Shown: positions 8,535 to 17,740, numbered from the stretch's first letter. The stretch is DNA of 64,000 nucleotides from Bog-473 sp963763575 (GCA_963763575.1 CAVXPD010000004.1:744001-808000); one strand, 5' to 3'. The notes: generated by a model from the letters alone, not told the origin. Program-made: numbers and translations.

Positions 8535-9679
8535 GCCGCGTCTACCTTTCACCCCCAGACGTCGGGCCGATGGAACGCAAGATGCTCCTGGAGGCCTTCG
8601 ACTCCAACTGGATCGCGCCCGCGGGTCCCGACCTCGACTTGTTCGAGCACGACATCGCCGAACGGGTCGGGGTGGCGCACGCGGTCGCCCTCTCAAGCGG
8701 AACGGCGGCGCTCCACCTGGCCCTCCTGTTGGCCGGCGTGCAGCCCGGAGACGAGGTGATCGTGCCGTCGCTGACGTTCGTCGCGACGGCGGCGGCGGTG
8801 ACGTATCTCGGGGCCCAGCCCGTCTTCGTAGATTGTTCCGCCGACAGTTGGAACCTCGATCCCGACGTCGTCGAGGAAGTGCTCTCGCAAAGGGTCGCCA
8901 CGGCTCATCGGCCTGCTGCGGTCGTCACGGTCGACCTCTACGGCGAACCGGCCGACTATGCGAGCCTCGCGGAGATCTGCGAGCGATTCGAAGTCCCACT
9001 GATCGAAGACTCTGCAGAGGCACTCGGAACCACCTATGGGAATAGGGCGGCAGGCTCGTTCGGGATCGCCGGAGTGTTCTCCTTCAACGGCAACAAGATC
9101 ATCACGACAAGTGGTGGCGGCATGCTCGTCACGAATTCGGCGGAGTTGGCGGCGCGGGCACGATCGCTGGCGTCGCAAGCACGAGAACCAGTCCCCCACT
9201 ACGAGCACGTTGTGGTCGGGTACAACTACCGGCTCTCGAACCTGCTGGCCGCAGTCGGGAGGGCACAGTTGCGTGGCTTGGATTGGCGTATCGCACGAAG
9301 GAAGAAGATCCACGACGCCTACGTCGCCGGTCTTGCCGACGGGCCCGGCGTCTCGTTCATGCCACACGAGCCGGCCGGAACGCCCAACTACTGGCTGACG
9401 TGCATCCTCATCGATCCAAGCGATGCGGGGACCGACCGCGAGCGTGTCCGCCTCGCCCTCGAGGCCGAGGACATCGAATCACGTCCGACCTGGAAACCAC
9501 TACATCTCCAGCCGGCCTTCTCCGAATCCACGTTCATTGGACCCGGACGTTGCGAACGAGTTTTCGATCTCGGCTTGTGTCTGCCGAGCGGCTCGGCGCT
9601 GTCCTCGCTTGACCAGGACCGTGTCATTGAGATCGTTCGGACCCCGATGCGCGGGTCGACTCGAAGGAGTCGGGCGTAG
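8531..9679 (+). CDS. DegT/DnrJ/EryC1/StrS-family sugar aminotransferase
   Basis: The 382-residue protein starts at GTG 8531, inside the GTGA overlap with the previous gene. PLP-binding features are clear: ALSSGTAALHLAL (residues 53-65), the Asp of LIEDSAEALG (~157-166), and the Schiff-base lysine K189 in SFNGNKIITTSGGG. These enzymes aminate 4-keto (or 3-keto) nucleotide sugars using glutamate. The 4-keto substrate could come from the membrane-bound dehydratase at 33.7 kb, and the amino product could be acylated by the GNAT or formyltransferase in the locus. The family is certain; the sugar isomer is not determined. Confidence 0.88.
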   Translation: MSRVYLSPPDVGPMERKMLLEAFDSNWIAPAGPDLDLFEHDIAERVGVAHAVALSSGTAALHLALLLAGVQPGDEVIVPSLTFVATAAAVTYLGAQPVFVDCSADSWNLDPDVVEEVLSQRVATAHRPAAVVTVDLYGEPADYASLAEICERFEVPLIEDSAEALGTTYGNRAAGSFGIAGVFSFNGNKIITTSGGGMLVTNSAELAARARSLASQAREPVPHYEHVVVGYNYRLSNLLAAVGRAQLRGLDWRIARRKKIHDAYVAGLADGPGVSFMPHEPAGTPNYWLTCILIDPSDAGTDRERVRLALEAEDIESRPTWKPLHLQPAFSESTFIGPGRCERVFDLGLCLPSGSALSSLDQDRVIEIVRTPMRGSTRRSRA

Positions 9680-9686
9680 TGTGTCG

Positions 9687-9692
9687 TATTCT
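9687..9692 (+). promoter_or_regulatory. -10 element upstream of the WbsX-like gene
   Basis: TATTCT ends 6 nt before the ATG at 9699 and 30 nt before the better ribosome-binding-site-supported ATG at 9723. Transcription would start near 9699. Either a leaderless message from 9699 or a 24-nt leader carrying AGGGGG for 9723 would result. No good -35 hexamer was found. Confidence 0.35.
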
Positions 9693-9722
9693 TATTCGAT
9701 GGAGACCAGGGGGAATTCGAGA

Positions 9723-11765
9723 ATGACCGGTGGGCCCAAGGCTTTGGCCTTCTACCTTCCGCAATACCACCCGATCCCTGAGAACGACGAGTGGTGGGGC
9801 AAGGGATTCACCGAGTGGCACAACGTCACGCGGGCGCTTCCACTCTTCGAGGGGCACTATCAACCGCACCTGCCGGGCGAACTCGGTTTCTACGATCTGC
9901 GGGTGCCCGAGGCCAGAGAGGCGCAGGCGGAGTTAGCTCGCACACACGGTGTGCACGGCTTCGTCTACTACCACTACTGGTTCAAGGGTCGCCGCCTGCT
10001 CGAGCGGCCATTCGAAGAGGTCCTGACGTCGGGCCAGCCGGACTTTCCCTTTGCCCTTTGCTGGGCCAACGAGGAATGGACCCGCGGGTGGGACTCCCAG
10101 ACGGGCCACGTGCTGGTGCGACAGGAATTCAGCGAACTGGACGATCGGGAGCACATCCGGTACCTCATCAGGGCCTTCAAGGACCCCCGGTACATCACCA
10201 TCGACGGCCGACCTTTGATGCTCATCTACCGACCGACGTTGATTCCCCATCTGACGCGCACGAGCGAAATCTGGCGAACCGAGGTGCAGAAGGCGGGTTT
10301 CCCTGACCTGTATCTGTGTTGGGTGGAGTCGTGGGGCATTCCTCCCGGGGGAAGGGGCCCGGGGCCCTTCGGCCTCGACGCGTCCGTGGGATTCATGCCG
10401 GTCCTGGGCGACCGATTGCATCCGCCGCTCGAGACACTGCGCGGTCACCGGATCCTCGACTACGAATCCGCGGCGGAATCGGCGATAAAGCTCCTCGACA
10501 GTCCGTGGAAGCGCTTTCCTTCCGTCATGGTGGGTTGGGACAACACGGCCCGGCGGGATCGAGGAGCGACCATCTACCACGGAGCAACCCCCGACCGCTA
10601 CGAACGCTGGCTCAAGGCGACCTCGGATGCACTCGTCGGCGTGCGCGACGAGGAGAACTATCTCTTCATCCTTGCCTGGAACGAGTGGGCGGAGGGGAAC
10701 CACCTGGAACCTGACCAGCGATATGGACGAGCGTTCCTGGAGGCGACGCGTTCGGTTCTCATGCCTGCGGCACGCCAGCACGGCACCGCAACGCCCGACC
10801 AGACGGAATCCGGTGAGCCAGGAGTCGAAGGCCGGGCTGAAGACCGTTCCGCCTCGAGCAACCCGTCGTTGGCAGGCGAGGTGGAGGCGAACGTGGGCAC
10901 ACTCCTGGGTGAGCTTCCGATCGCCGTGGGCCAGCAGGTCGTCGACCTCACGGATGCGAGCACCTCGTCCCGGCGGCTGGTCCGGTTACCGGGCCACAAC
11001 GTGATACGGGGAACGTTCGCAGATGTTGCGTCGACAAAAGCGGTGCTGGACACCGCGAGGGACGTGGGAGCGATACTCCTCGTCGATGTGCTCCAACATC
11101 TGGCCGAACCGCAAGAGCTCCTCGACGCGTTGTCGATCTGGTCACGGGCCAACGGTTGTCCGCCATTGGTGGTCGCAACACCCAACATCGCCCATGTGGA
11201 CGTGGCGCTCCAGATGCTCGCAGGGCGATTCGAGACACAGGAATCTGGTGCACTGAGGGCATCGAACCTCCGCTTCTTCACCGAAGAGTCCCTGCAACGC
11301 CTGATCGAACGGTCGGGCTGGCGGCTCGAGGGGCGTGACGATCTGCACGCGCTCTTCTCGGAGAACTACGACGAACGCCTCCGGGACGCTCTCCCCGAAG
11401 AATTGCTCGGAGCACTGCAAATGAGCGCGCAGGCGCTCAATCCGAATTGGTCTGTCGCCCATTTCGTCTGGGTGCTCATGCCACAGGTCGTCGACTTCGC
11501 GCCGACCACCTATGAAGAGGCAGTCGCACCAGCGACGCGTTCAGGTGAAGCGTCGATCGGTCCCCACGCGACCGCTGCTGTGTCCGACTATCTGGAATCA
11601 GTCGGACTCCTCGTGAGCGAGGCCAAGCGCCGCGAGGTAGCCGCCGCTCGCCGGGCGGCCGAGGGCCCGAGACTCCCTTGGTCAAAGCAGATCCTGCTCA
11701 AGGTCATCTACGGTTCTCCGCGCCTCGCCGCCGCGTTCAAGCGTGTCTACGGCCTCCTTCGATGA
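9723..11765 (+). CDS. WbsX-family (GH99-like) protein fused to a degenerate methyltransferase-like domain
   Basis: The protein is 680 residues from ATG 9723, chosen for the AGGGGGAA site upstream; ATG 9699 is an alternative. Residues ~1-350 match the WbsX polysaccharide-biosynthesis family: AFYLPQYHPIPENDEWWG, EWHNV near the start, VYYHYWF, NEEWTRGWD and LAWNEWAEGNHLEPD. The family is related to GH99 and is common in O-antigen and rhamnan clusters, where it is thought to transfer or process mannose-type residues. Residues ~400-580 resemble a class I methyltransferase (LLVDVLQHLAEPQELL, NLRFFTEESLQRLIERSGW), but motif I reads VVDLTDASTSS without the glycine-rich loop, so SAM binding is doubtful. 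Confidence 0.78.
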   Translation: MTGGPKALAFYLPQYHPIPENDEWWGKGFTEWHNVTRALPLFEGHYQPHLPGELGFYDLRVPEAREAQAELARTHGVHGFVYYHYWFKGRRLLERPFEEVLTSGQPDFPFALCWANEEWTRGWDSQTGHVLVRQEFSELDDREHIRYLIRAFKDPRYITIDGRPLMLIYRPTLIPHLTRTSEIWRTEVQKAGFPDLYLCWVESWGIPPGGRGPGPFGLDASVGFMPVLGDRLHPPLETLRGHRILDYESAAESAIKLLDSPWKRFPSVMVGWDNTARRDRGATIYHGATPDRYERWLKATSDALVGVRDEENYLFILAWNEWAEGNHLEPDQRYGRAFLEATRSVLMPAARQHGTATPDQTESGEPGVEGRAEDRSASSNPSLAGEVEANVGTLLGELPIAVGQQVVDLTDASTSSRRLVRLPGHNVIRGTFADVASTKAVLDTARDVGAILLVDVLQHLAEPQELLDALSIWSRANGCPPLVVATPNIAHVDVALQMLAGRFETQESGALRASNLRFFTEESLQRLIERSGWRLEGRDDLHALFSENYDERLRDALPEELLGALQMSAQALNPNWSVAHFVWVLMPQVVDFAPTTYEEAVAPATRSGEASIGPHATAAVSDYLESVGLLVSEAKRREVAAARRAAEGPRLPWSKQILLKVIYGSPRLAAAFKRVYGLLR

Positions 11766-12894
11766 TCGGGATCGCGTGAATCTGCAAGCGAAGGTGCCCC
11801 TTACGTCCGGCGCCACTGCCACGGGGGCGCAACGCATGCCTCCAGGACCCTGGTTGCTGGTCGTCGGCATGCACCGGAGCGGCACGTCTGCGGTCACCGG
11901 AGCCCTCGGAAGCCTCGGTCTCGCCGTTCCCGTTGAGGAGGATCGCTGGGAGCCGTCGCCGGACAACCCCGACCACTGGGAAAGTCGGGCCCTCGCGCTC
12001 TACTGTGACCTGCTTCTCGAACGGCTCGGTGGGACGTGGGATCGACCACCCGACCCCACATCGGGCACGGAGCAGGACGAGGACCTCGACATCGGCCTAG
12101 AGGATCCCTCGGGGCCGGCCAGCCGTGCGTTCCCGAACCCGGGTCCCGTCGTCTGGAAGGACCCGCGCTCGTGTCTCCTCCTTCCCTACTGGCGTGCACA
12201 TCTTCCGAGTCCCTTCGCTGCGGTCTTTATCTGGCGCCAGCCGTTGTCGGTTGCCCGTTCGCTGGAGGCACACGATCGGATCCATCTGGCCGACGGAGTG
12301 GCACTGTGGGAGCGGTACAACCGCTGCGCGCTCGGGGGCTTGGCGGGGGTCGACACCTTCGTCATCCGCTACGAGGACATCGTCGAGGATCCGCCGACGC
12401 AACTCGGTGCGATCGCAAAATGGTTGAGCAGCCTGCCTCATTTCTCCGAGCACGCTCGGACCTGGGATCTCGCCGGCGCGGCCGCGAGTGTCTCCCCGGC
12501 GCTCCAACGCCAGCGTGCCTCTGGGGACGCGGACGTCCTGCTGCCGGAGCATCGGGAGCTCGTCCGACGCCTCGAAAGTCTGGAGGGGCCCCACCGTCCG
12601 CTTTCCTCGTCGCTCGAGGGAGCCGAGTCGCTCTGGACCGAAGCCATCCTCGGAGACCGCCACCAGCTGGCAATCCTGTCTCGCCAGCGGGACGAGCTCC
12701 GCCAAACGGCTCGACGGCTGTGGTACGAGGCACAGGGTGCCACGTCGTATGTCGAGGGACTCCGGGACGGCATCGACCGGCTGCACACCAGTATCGAGGC
12801 ACTCGAAGACGAGCTCGAGGGCATGCGAGAGTCCACAAGCTGGCGGGTGACCCGCCCTTTGCGTCGGCTGGCCGCGTCGCTTCACCCCGACTGA
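11743..12894 (+). CDS. sulfotransferase-family protein
   Basis: The protein is up to 383 residues. It overlaps the previous gene by 23 bp if GTG 11743 is used; GTG 11776 and ATG 11836 (just before PPGPWLLVVG) are credible later starts. VVGMHRSGTSAVTGALGSLG matches the 5'-phosphosulfate-binding loop of PAPS-dependent sulfotransferases, and VFIWRQPLSVARSL matches the 3'-phosphate-binding region. A coiled-coil-like segment (LHTSIEALEDELEGM) and the tail STSWRVTRPLR close the protein; the latter tail is common in proteins of polysaccharide clusters. It would sulfate a glycan in the cytoplasm before export. Confidence 0.75.
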   Translation: MSTASFDDRDRVNLQAKVPLTSGATATGAQRMPPGPWLLVVGMHRSGTSAVTGALGSLGLAVPVEEDRWEPSPDNPDHWESRALALYCDLLLERLGGTWDRPPDPTSGTEQDEDLDIGLEDPSGPASRAFPNPGPVVWKDPRSCLLLPYWRAHLPSPFAAVFIWRQPLSVARSLEAHDRIHLADGVALWERYNRCALGGLAGVDTFVIRYEDIVEDPPTQLGAIAKWLSSLPHFSEHARTWDLAGAAASVSPALQRQRASGDADVLLPEHRELVRRLESLEGPHRPLSSSLEGAESLWTEAILGDRHQLAILSRQRDELRQTARRLWYEAQGATSYVEGLRDGIDRLHTSIEALEDELEGMRESTSWRVTRPLRRLAASLHPD

Positions 12895-13339
12895 CCGCGA
12901 CCGCGCGCAGCCGGGCCGGCACTCATAGGCGGTTCTGGGGGCCCTTCAGGCCGCCTGGAGCGCCGTGGAGCGGGCAAGACCGGCCGCGCAAGCTTGCGGT
13001 CGTCCACGACCTCGCTCTCCGTACGGCCGGGAGCTCTGCATCGGCGGTTGCAGGCAAGCTGGTCCACTCACTGGCGGAACAGCGGACGATACGTGGGGCT
13101 TCGCCGCCTCGGCGGTGCGGTTATCGGCGCGTCGGACCGGGGGAACGCGCGCCTCCCTGAGGACGGTCACTGCTCGAGCCGGGTCGGTACATGCGACTCC
13201 CGCTTCTCACGCCGTGCCATTGCGCCGTCAGGCTGAGCGTGCTCGATCATCGGCACAACGGGATAACGGACATTGAGATGACCAAGGACTCCGTCATGGA
13301 CGCCGGCTCCTATGACGAGCAAAGTTTGCAGATGTCCAT
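12895..13339. other. gene-free stretch, no feature recognised
   Basis: All six frames are broken or of biased composition. A short plus-strand segment encoding KLAVVHDLALRTAG (near 12990) faintly recalls the start of a glycosyltransferase, but nothing supports it further. Next to the GT2 remnant on the right, this is probably decayed coding DNA. Confidence 0.4.
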
Positions 13340-13620
13340 CAGTCGAGTGAAATTGCGCCGGAACCCGGCAAAGTCGTCGGATCGTCCTCGAAGTTCTCAA
13401 GCCCGGTCGCCCACCCTCCTGCCGGGCCGAGATTCGTCTCTAGATGAACGATCCGCAAGGTGATCCCGCACTCGATGTTCGTCAAGTCGACGGAGGTGTC
13501 ACTCGCGTTGTCAATGACCAGGATGGACGTGGGAGGTTTTCGTTTGCGACCCGATGGGCGTCCGGGCAACGTTGTAGCGATGCAGGCGCGTTGTGCGACA
13601 GGACCAGAGCCTGCATGGCC
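13340..13620 (-). pseudogene. frameshifted remnant of a GT2 glycosyltransferase
   Basis: On the minus strand, positions ~13618-13550 encode ALVLSHNAPASLQRC, the typical first strand of a GT2 enzyme. About 13540-13350, in another frame, encodes TSILVIDNASDTSVDL and then VHLETNLGPAGGWATGLE. In intact relatives these segments are contiguous, so one frameshift near 13535-13550 separates them. The coding similarity stops near 13350, which removes the metal-binding aspartates and the C-terminal half. The remnant resembles the subfamily of the intact GT2 gene at 20929-21912 (RNLGPAGGFATG). It is evidence that a glycosyltransferase gene was lost here. Confidence 0.65.
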
Positions 13621-13757
13621 AATGCACGAGGATCGTGGATTCTTTCGAGCGGAATCGGCCATGGTCGGCGACGGTCGCGCCGATCTAGATGCGAGGGCCC
13701 GACAGCATCGTGTGCCTGTCACACGCCGGGTCAGAGGCCCCAGGAGCAGGATTCCAC

Positions 13758-14630
13758 CTACGGGAAGAAGACGAAGTACCGGCACGATTCGACCAGACGT
13801 CCGATGCGCCAGCCGGCGATGCGAGCCCAGCTTTGACGGAATCGCGGGTCCATGAGTCTCGGAAGGCCCACGATCACGTACACCCAGGCTCGAGCAGCGG
13901 CGCGGGGATCGGCACGCATCCCATTGCTGCGGTAGCGCCGATAGAGGATGGGACCGCAGCGTCCGTATTGGATCGACCGCTTGAGCAAGGCGACCGTCCC
14001 GCTCCGCTCACGCCGTGAGATGACCCCCTCCCCGATCGTGAACTTGTGGCCTGCTAGCTGGAGACGCCAACACAGGTCTGTGTCCTCGCCGACGAGAAGC
14101 TCCTCGTCGAACCCACCAACAGATTCGAACGCGTCACGTCGCACCGCCATGTTCCCGCTCCCTGCTGCCTCGAGGAAGCCGAACTGACGGGCCTGCGGCG
14201 GCGGCTTGGGGACGGCGGGACGAGGAGGCGTCTCGCCGTTGAGCGACCAGGTGTCGTTCCGGCCGGCCGCGACGTCGGCCTCACCGAGTGCGGGCAGCCA
14301 ACTCTCGACCCAACCCGGGTGCACGACGTCGTCGGCGTCGCAGAACGCAAGAATCTCGCCGCGCGCCGCTCCCACGCCGAGGTTCCGTGTGGCCGCCGGT
14401 CCTTTGACCGAAGAGGCGTCCACGAGGCGCAGCCGCCTGTCCTCAGTCGCATACGACTGGACCACAGCCGATGTTCCGTCGGTGGACGCGTTGTCGGCCA
14501 CGACGATCTCCCACGGGGCAGAGCACTGCTGGGACTCGAGCGCCCGGAGCTGCTCGTGTAGCCAGGGCAGGCCGTTCTTGACGGCAACGATCACGCTGAT
14601 GGCGACCCCGTCGGCTCCCGCGCTCGTCAC
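13758..14630 (-). CDS. GT2 glycosyltransferase
   Basis: This 290-residue protein has ISVIVAVKNGLPWLHEQL at the N-terminus, WEIVVADNASTDGT for nucleotide binding, ILAFCDADDVVHPGW carrying the DxD, and EELLVGEDTDLCWRLQLAG, the acceptor/catalytic ED-like region. It is paralogous to the gene at 21948-22829; both end in a basic region and the residues FFP. Its start overlaps the stop of the upstream GT2-deacetylase gene by 4 bp (ATGA), so the two are translated together. It is expected to act in the cytoplasm on a lipid-linked glycan; donor and linkage are unknown. Confidence 0.85.
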   Translation of the reverse strand: MTSAGADGVAISVIVAVKNGLPWLHEQLRALESQQCSAPWEIVVADNASTDGTSAVVQSYATEDRRLRLVDASSVKGPAATRNLGVGAARGEILAFCDADDVVHPGWVESWLPALGEADVAAGRNDTWSLNGETPPRPAVPKPPPQARQFGFLEAAGSGNMAVRRDAFESVGGFDEELLVGEDTDLCWRLQLAGHKFTIGEGVISRRERSGTVALLKRSIQYGRCGPILYRRYRSNGMRADPRAAARAWVYVIVGLPRLMDPRFRQSWARIAGWRIGRLVESCRYFVFFP

Positions 14631-16252
14631 CGCGACGCGCTTCGTTCGCCTATCGCTCGCAAGGGCTCTCGGACGTCGCGCAGGGCGACGAAGCGAAACC
14701 CTCGCTTCCGGGCGCCCTCGATGATCCGGGGGAGCGCGTGCACAGTCTTCGAACGGTCGCCCCCGCCGTCGTGCATGAGCACGATGCCTCCCGGCGTCAA
14801 CGAGAGCAGAGTATTTCGGACGATCTGTTCGACGGTTGTCGCCGGCTCGTAGTCACGCGCGTCCGCCGTCCACAGCCACGTCACGAAGTCCTGATCGGCG
14901 AGCCAGGAAACCACGTGGCCGTTGTAGCGCCCGTAGGGCGGCCGGATGTCGCGGCAATCGGAACCGGAGAGCTCGCGAATCTTGTCCTGGCTCCGGTGGA
15001 CCTCGGAGGAGAGCGTCTCCGCGTCGAGCTCCGTGAAGGCGGTGTGGCTCCACCCGTGGCTCGCGAGGTCGTGCCCCGCTTCGGTGATGGCACGGACAAC
15101 TTCAGGCATGGCCGACACCCTCTCACCGAGGACGAAGAAGGTGGCAGGCACGTCATGCTCGGCGAGCACGCGGAGCAGGCCAAGCGTGTGCTCGGAAGGT
15201 CCGTCGTCGAAGGTGAGCATCAATGTCTTCTCGCCGGTTGTGGTCGTCAGGCGGCGAAGGGGTCCACGTGTCGGCCCGGCGCCGTCGAGTTCCGTGAAGG
15301 ACCCTGTGCGTGCGTACGCATGTTGTTCCCTTGCCCAGCCCAGTGTGTTCGCCGCCAGTCCGACGGCGATCCAGGGCATCGCAGCGACGACATCCCGGCG
15401 GTTGGGCGCACGACGGCCCAGGCTCATGGCCAGCGAGCGGCTGCGGTCCATTCCGTGCCGAAGCGTCCGCAGAGCGAGAGCCAATCCGGGAGCACGCGAC
15501 TCGAGCTCGACCCGAACCGATCCGGGTGCAGTCGACACGACGTCGCTCTGGGCCTGCAGGCGGCCCAGCGCAGCCTGCTCGTGCAGCAAATCTGACAGCC
15601 CCAACGGGCAGGCGACCTCGGTGCACACGGACGGCTCGAACCAAGGCTCCACCCCCGTGGTGACCAGACGCCTCGCCACAATCGGGTCCTCGTCGGTCCG
15701 GAGCGCCTCATCGAACGGCCCGACTCGGCTGAGTAATTCCCGGCTGAACGAGAGCCCGTCCGACCGCGGTGCACGGAGGGGTCCCCGGGGTGTCCCCTCC
15801 AGTCGGCCGCTGTAGTGAAGATACGCGTTCACACGGGCCGCCATGTTCTTCGAGCCGGCCAGAGCTACCGCGCTCGCCACGGCCTCGTGCCCGGCACGGT
15901 GCGCCTCGACCTGGTTGATCACCCAGCCCGGTCGCGCGACGCAGTCACCGTAGAGGAATGCCACGATCTCGCCACGCGCCGCCTCGATACCCATGTTCCG
16001 CATCCCGCCGGGCGTCAGGCGGAACGGCGACTCGATCAGCCGTATTTGAGGGTAGTTCTGCCGGACCACCTCGGCACTGCTGTCCCCATCCGAGGTGACG
16101 ACGACGATGACCTCGAAGGGCGCATCACAGTCCTGTCCCAACAGCGAAGCCACAGATCTGACAATCGTGTGCTCGTTCCCCGACGCGAGGACAATGGCGC
16201 TCAGGGCCAGCGGGGTGCCCGGAATGTCTACTTCCTTCGCGTCGGGTCTCAT
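14627..16252 (-). CDS. GT2 glycosyltransferase fused to NodB-type polysaccharide deacetylase
   Basis: The protein is 541 residues from the ATG at 16252; the frame is open to 16294. Residues ~15-230 form a GT2 domain with LSAIVLASGNEHTIVRSV, FEVIVVVTSDGDSS and FLYGDCVARPGWV. Residues ~340-520 form a NodB domain with LTFDDGPSEHT (metal-binding Asp), SHGWSHTAFTEL (the two metal His), RPPYGRYNG and IVLMHDGGG. Coupling transfer to de-N-acetylation in one chain suggests a sugar that is added N-acetylated and then trimmed. No signal peptide or clear membrane span separates the domains, so a cytoplasmic deacetylation is implied, unlike most secreted NodB enzymes. Confidence 0.82.
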   Translation of the reverse strand: MRPDAKEVDIPGTPLALSAIVLASGNEHTIVRSVASLLGQDCDAPFEVIVVVTSDGDSSAEVVRQNYPQIRLIESPFRLTPGGMRNMGIEAARGEIVAFLYGDCVARPGWVINQVEAHRAGHEAVASAVALAGSKNMAARVNAYLHYSGRLEGTPRGPLRAPRSDGLSFSRELLSRVGPFDEALRTDEDPIVARRLVTTGVEPWFEPSVCTEVACPLGLSDLLHEQAALGRLQAQSDVVSTAPGSVRVELESRAPGLALALRTLRHGMDRSRSLAMSLGRRAPNRRDVVAAMPWIAVGLAANTLGWAREQHAYARTGSFTELDGAGPTRGPLRRLTTTTGEKTLMLTFDDGPSEHTLGLLRVLAEHDVPATFFVLGERVSAMPEVVRAITEAGHDLASHGWSHTAFTELDAETLSSEVHRSQDKIRELSGSDCRDIRPPYGRYNGHVVSWLADQDFVTWLWTADARDYEPATTVEQIVRNTLLSLTPGGIVLMHDGGGDRSKTVHALPRIIEGARKRGFRFVALRDVREPLRAIGERSASR

Positions 16253-16381
16253 GGCCTGGCTGGTCGAGTTGTAGCGGCGAGCGAGCGCAGGCACCCCCGC
16301 CCGTACTGCGAGCTCCCCGACCCCGAAGGGCGTCTCGGGCGCACGAGTGGAACTGTGGCAATCGATGGATTCGTGGCCATG

Positions 16382-16436
16382 AATTGATATGGATTTGTGT
16401 CCCTAATTAATAAGGAATGGGTCCCTCACCGAGCAA
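16382..16436 (-). promoter_or_regulatory. AT-rich patch, possible promoter for the 16252-13758 pair
   Basis: This is the most AT-rich segment in the surrounding DNA (plus strand TCCCTAATTAATAAGG). Reading leftward, TTGCTC lies 17-18 bp before TATTAA. The position, about 150 bp upstream of the GT2-deacetylase gene and downstream of another gene, suits a promoter. The hexamers are only partial matches. Confidence 0.3.
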
Positions 16437-16542
16437 AGGGGAGGGCCGTAGCTGTTGCGATCGTTGGGACGGCTGCCCGGTCTCGAGCCGTGAGCGTAGC
16501 GGCTGCAACAAAGCAGACAGACGGTGGTGCGGAAGGGTGAAT

Positions 16543-17724
16543 TCATGTGCTCTTAGCCTGAATCGGCGCGCTGGACGCGGGCTTCGTTGCGTCTCGTCCG
16601 GCGGCTATCGCCTGGCGTGACCCGCTCCGGTGACGGCTGAGATGGCCCGCCACCCAGCGTCGGAGTCTGACGCCCCAGAGTTTCGTCAGATAGGTCTCCA
16701 GCGTGCGGATCCGCCGGTCTCCGACCGCAACTCGCTCCTCGAGATAGGCCACGTACGACGCCCGGAGCTCGTCGGCCGCACGCCGCGGATCGAATTGGCC
16801 ATGAGTGGGTTGGTCGGCGGAACACGCGGACAAGGCTGACCTCTGCGCTGGTGGCATGGCCTGGGCACCTCGGACCGCGCGGTCGACGGCAGCCTCGAAG
16901 ACCGGCCCGGAGTCCTTGGCGGGCTCCGGTTCGAATTCTTCGAGCACCTCGCCCCACTTCTCCACGAGACGAAGGCGGTTCCGCGTCAAGAGAAACTCCT
17001 TGAACACCGGCGAGGTGCTCTGGCTCTCCTGATGGACGAGTGCCGCGTTGGGCTCATATCTCGTCCCGTACCCCCGGGCCGCCAGGGAAAGGCTGAGGTC
17101 GACGTCCTCAAAGTACGCCGGAAAGTAGCGCTCATCGAACCCACCGACCTCGTCCCACGCGGAGCGGACGACCAGGAGCCCATTGGCCGATGCATAGTCG
17201 ACCCACCGAGGTTCCAAGTACTGGCGGGAGTCGCCAGGCCGTCCTTTGCCGACGTGCGACGCCGAGCCGTCCCGCCAGATGACCGACCCAGCTTCTTGGA
17301 GCGTGCCGTCGACCGAGAGAATGCGCGACCCGACGGCTCCGATGGACGGGTCGCTCGCGGCCGCGCGGATAAGAGCGTCGATGCAGCCGTCCTCAACGAG
17401 ACTGTCGTCGTTGAGGAAGAGCAGCAGCGGCGCCCGCGCCACGGAAGCCGCCTGGTTGCATCCCGATGCGAAGCCGAGGTTGGACTCGTTGACGACCAGA
17501 ACGATGTCGTCACAGGTCTTCAAGTAGCCGAGCTGATCGACGGGGGTCCCGTTGGCGACCACCACGATCTCCATGGCTTCGACGCGTGAGCGCGGCCGGC
17601 GTAGCGCGGCGAGGCACTCAAGTAGAAGCTGGATGCTCTCCATCACGAGAACGCAGACCGAAATCCTCGGATCATTCGGCACGCCCTGGCCACGGACGAC
17701 GCCGACCTCGGCGGGTGATGTCAT
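16543..17724 (-). CDS. GT2 (rhamnosyltransferase-like) glycosyltransferase
   Basis: The protein is 393 residues from ATG 17724; the longer frame would overlap the methyltransferase upstream. It shows the GT2 pattern ISVCVLVMESIQLLLECLAA, NESNLGFASGCNQAA, LLLFLNDDSLVEDGC with the DxD-equivalent, and YFEDVDLSLSLAARGYGTR. The NLGFxxGxN block is typical of rhamnosyltransferase-type GT2 enzymes, but donor assignment by motif is not reliable. A C-terminal ~100 residues contain a short coiled coil (AYLEERVAVGDRRIRTLETYL), perhaps for partner contacts. It lies 16 bp after the zinc-ribbon methyltransferase gene and is probably co-transcribed with it. Confidence 0.82.
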   Translation of the reverse strand: MTSPAEVGVVRGQGVPNDPRISVCVLVMESIQLLLECLAALRRPRSRVEAMEIVVVANGTPVDQLGYLKTCDDIVLVVNESNLGFASGCNQAASVARAPLLLFLNDDSLVEDGCIDALIRAAASDPSIGAVGSRILSVDGTLQEAGSVIWRDGSASHVGKGRPGDSRQYLEPRWVDYASANGLLVVRSAWDEVGGFDERYFPAYFEDVDLSLSLAARGYGTRYEPNAALVHQESQSTSPVFKEFLLTRNRLRLVEKWGEVLEEFEPEPAKDSGPVFEAAVDRAVRGAQAMPPAQRSALSACSADQPTHGQFDPRRAADELRASYVAYLEERVAVGDRRIRTLETYLTKLWGVRLRRWVAGHLSRHRSGSRQAIAAGRDATKPASSAPIQAKST

Positions 17725-17740
17725 CACGTGGTCCCAGTGT

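Noticed and set aside
12895..13339. Insertion-sequence remnant next to the GT2 pseudogene
   Set aside because: No transposase-like DDE or HUH motif, terminal inverted repeat or target duplication was seen on reading both strands.
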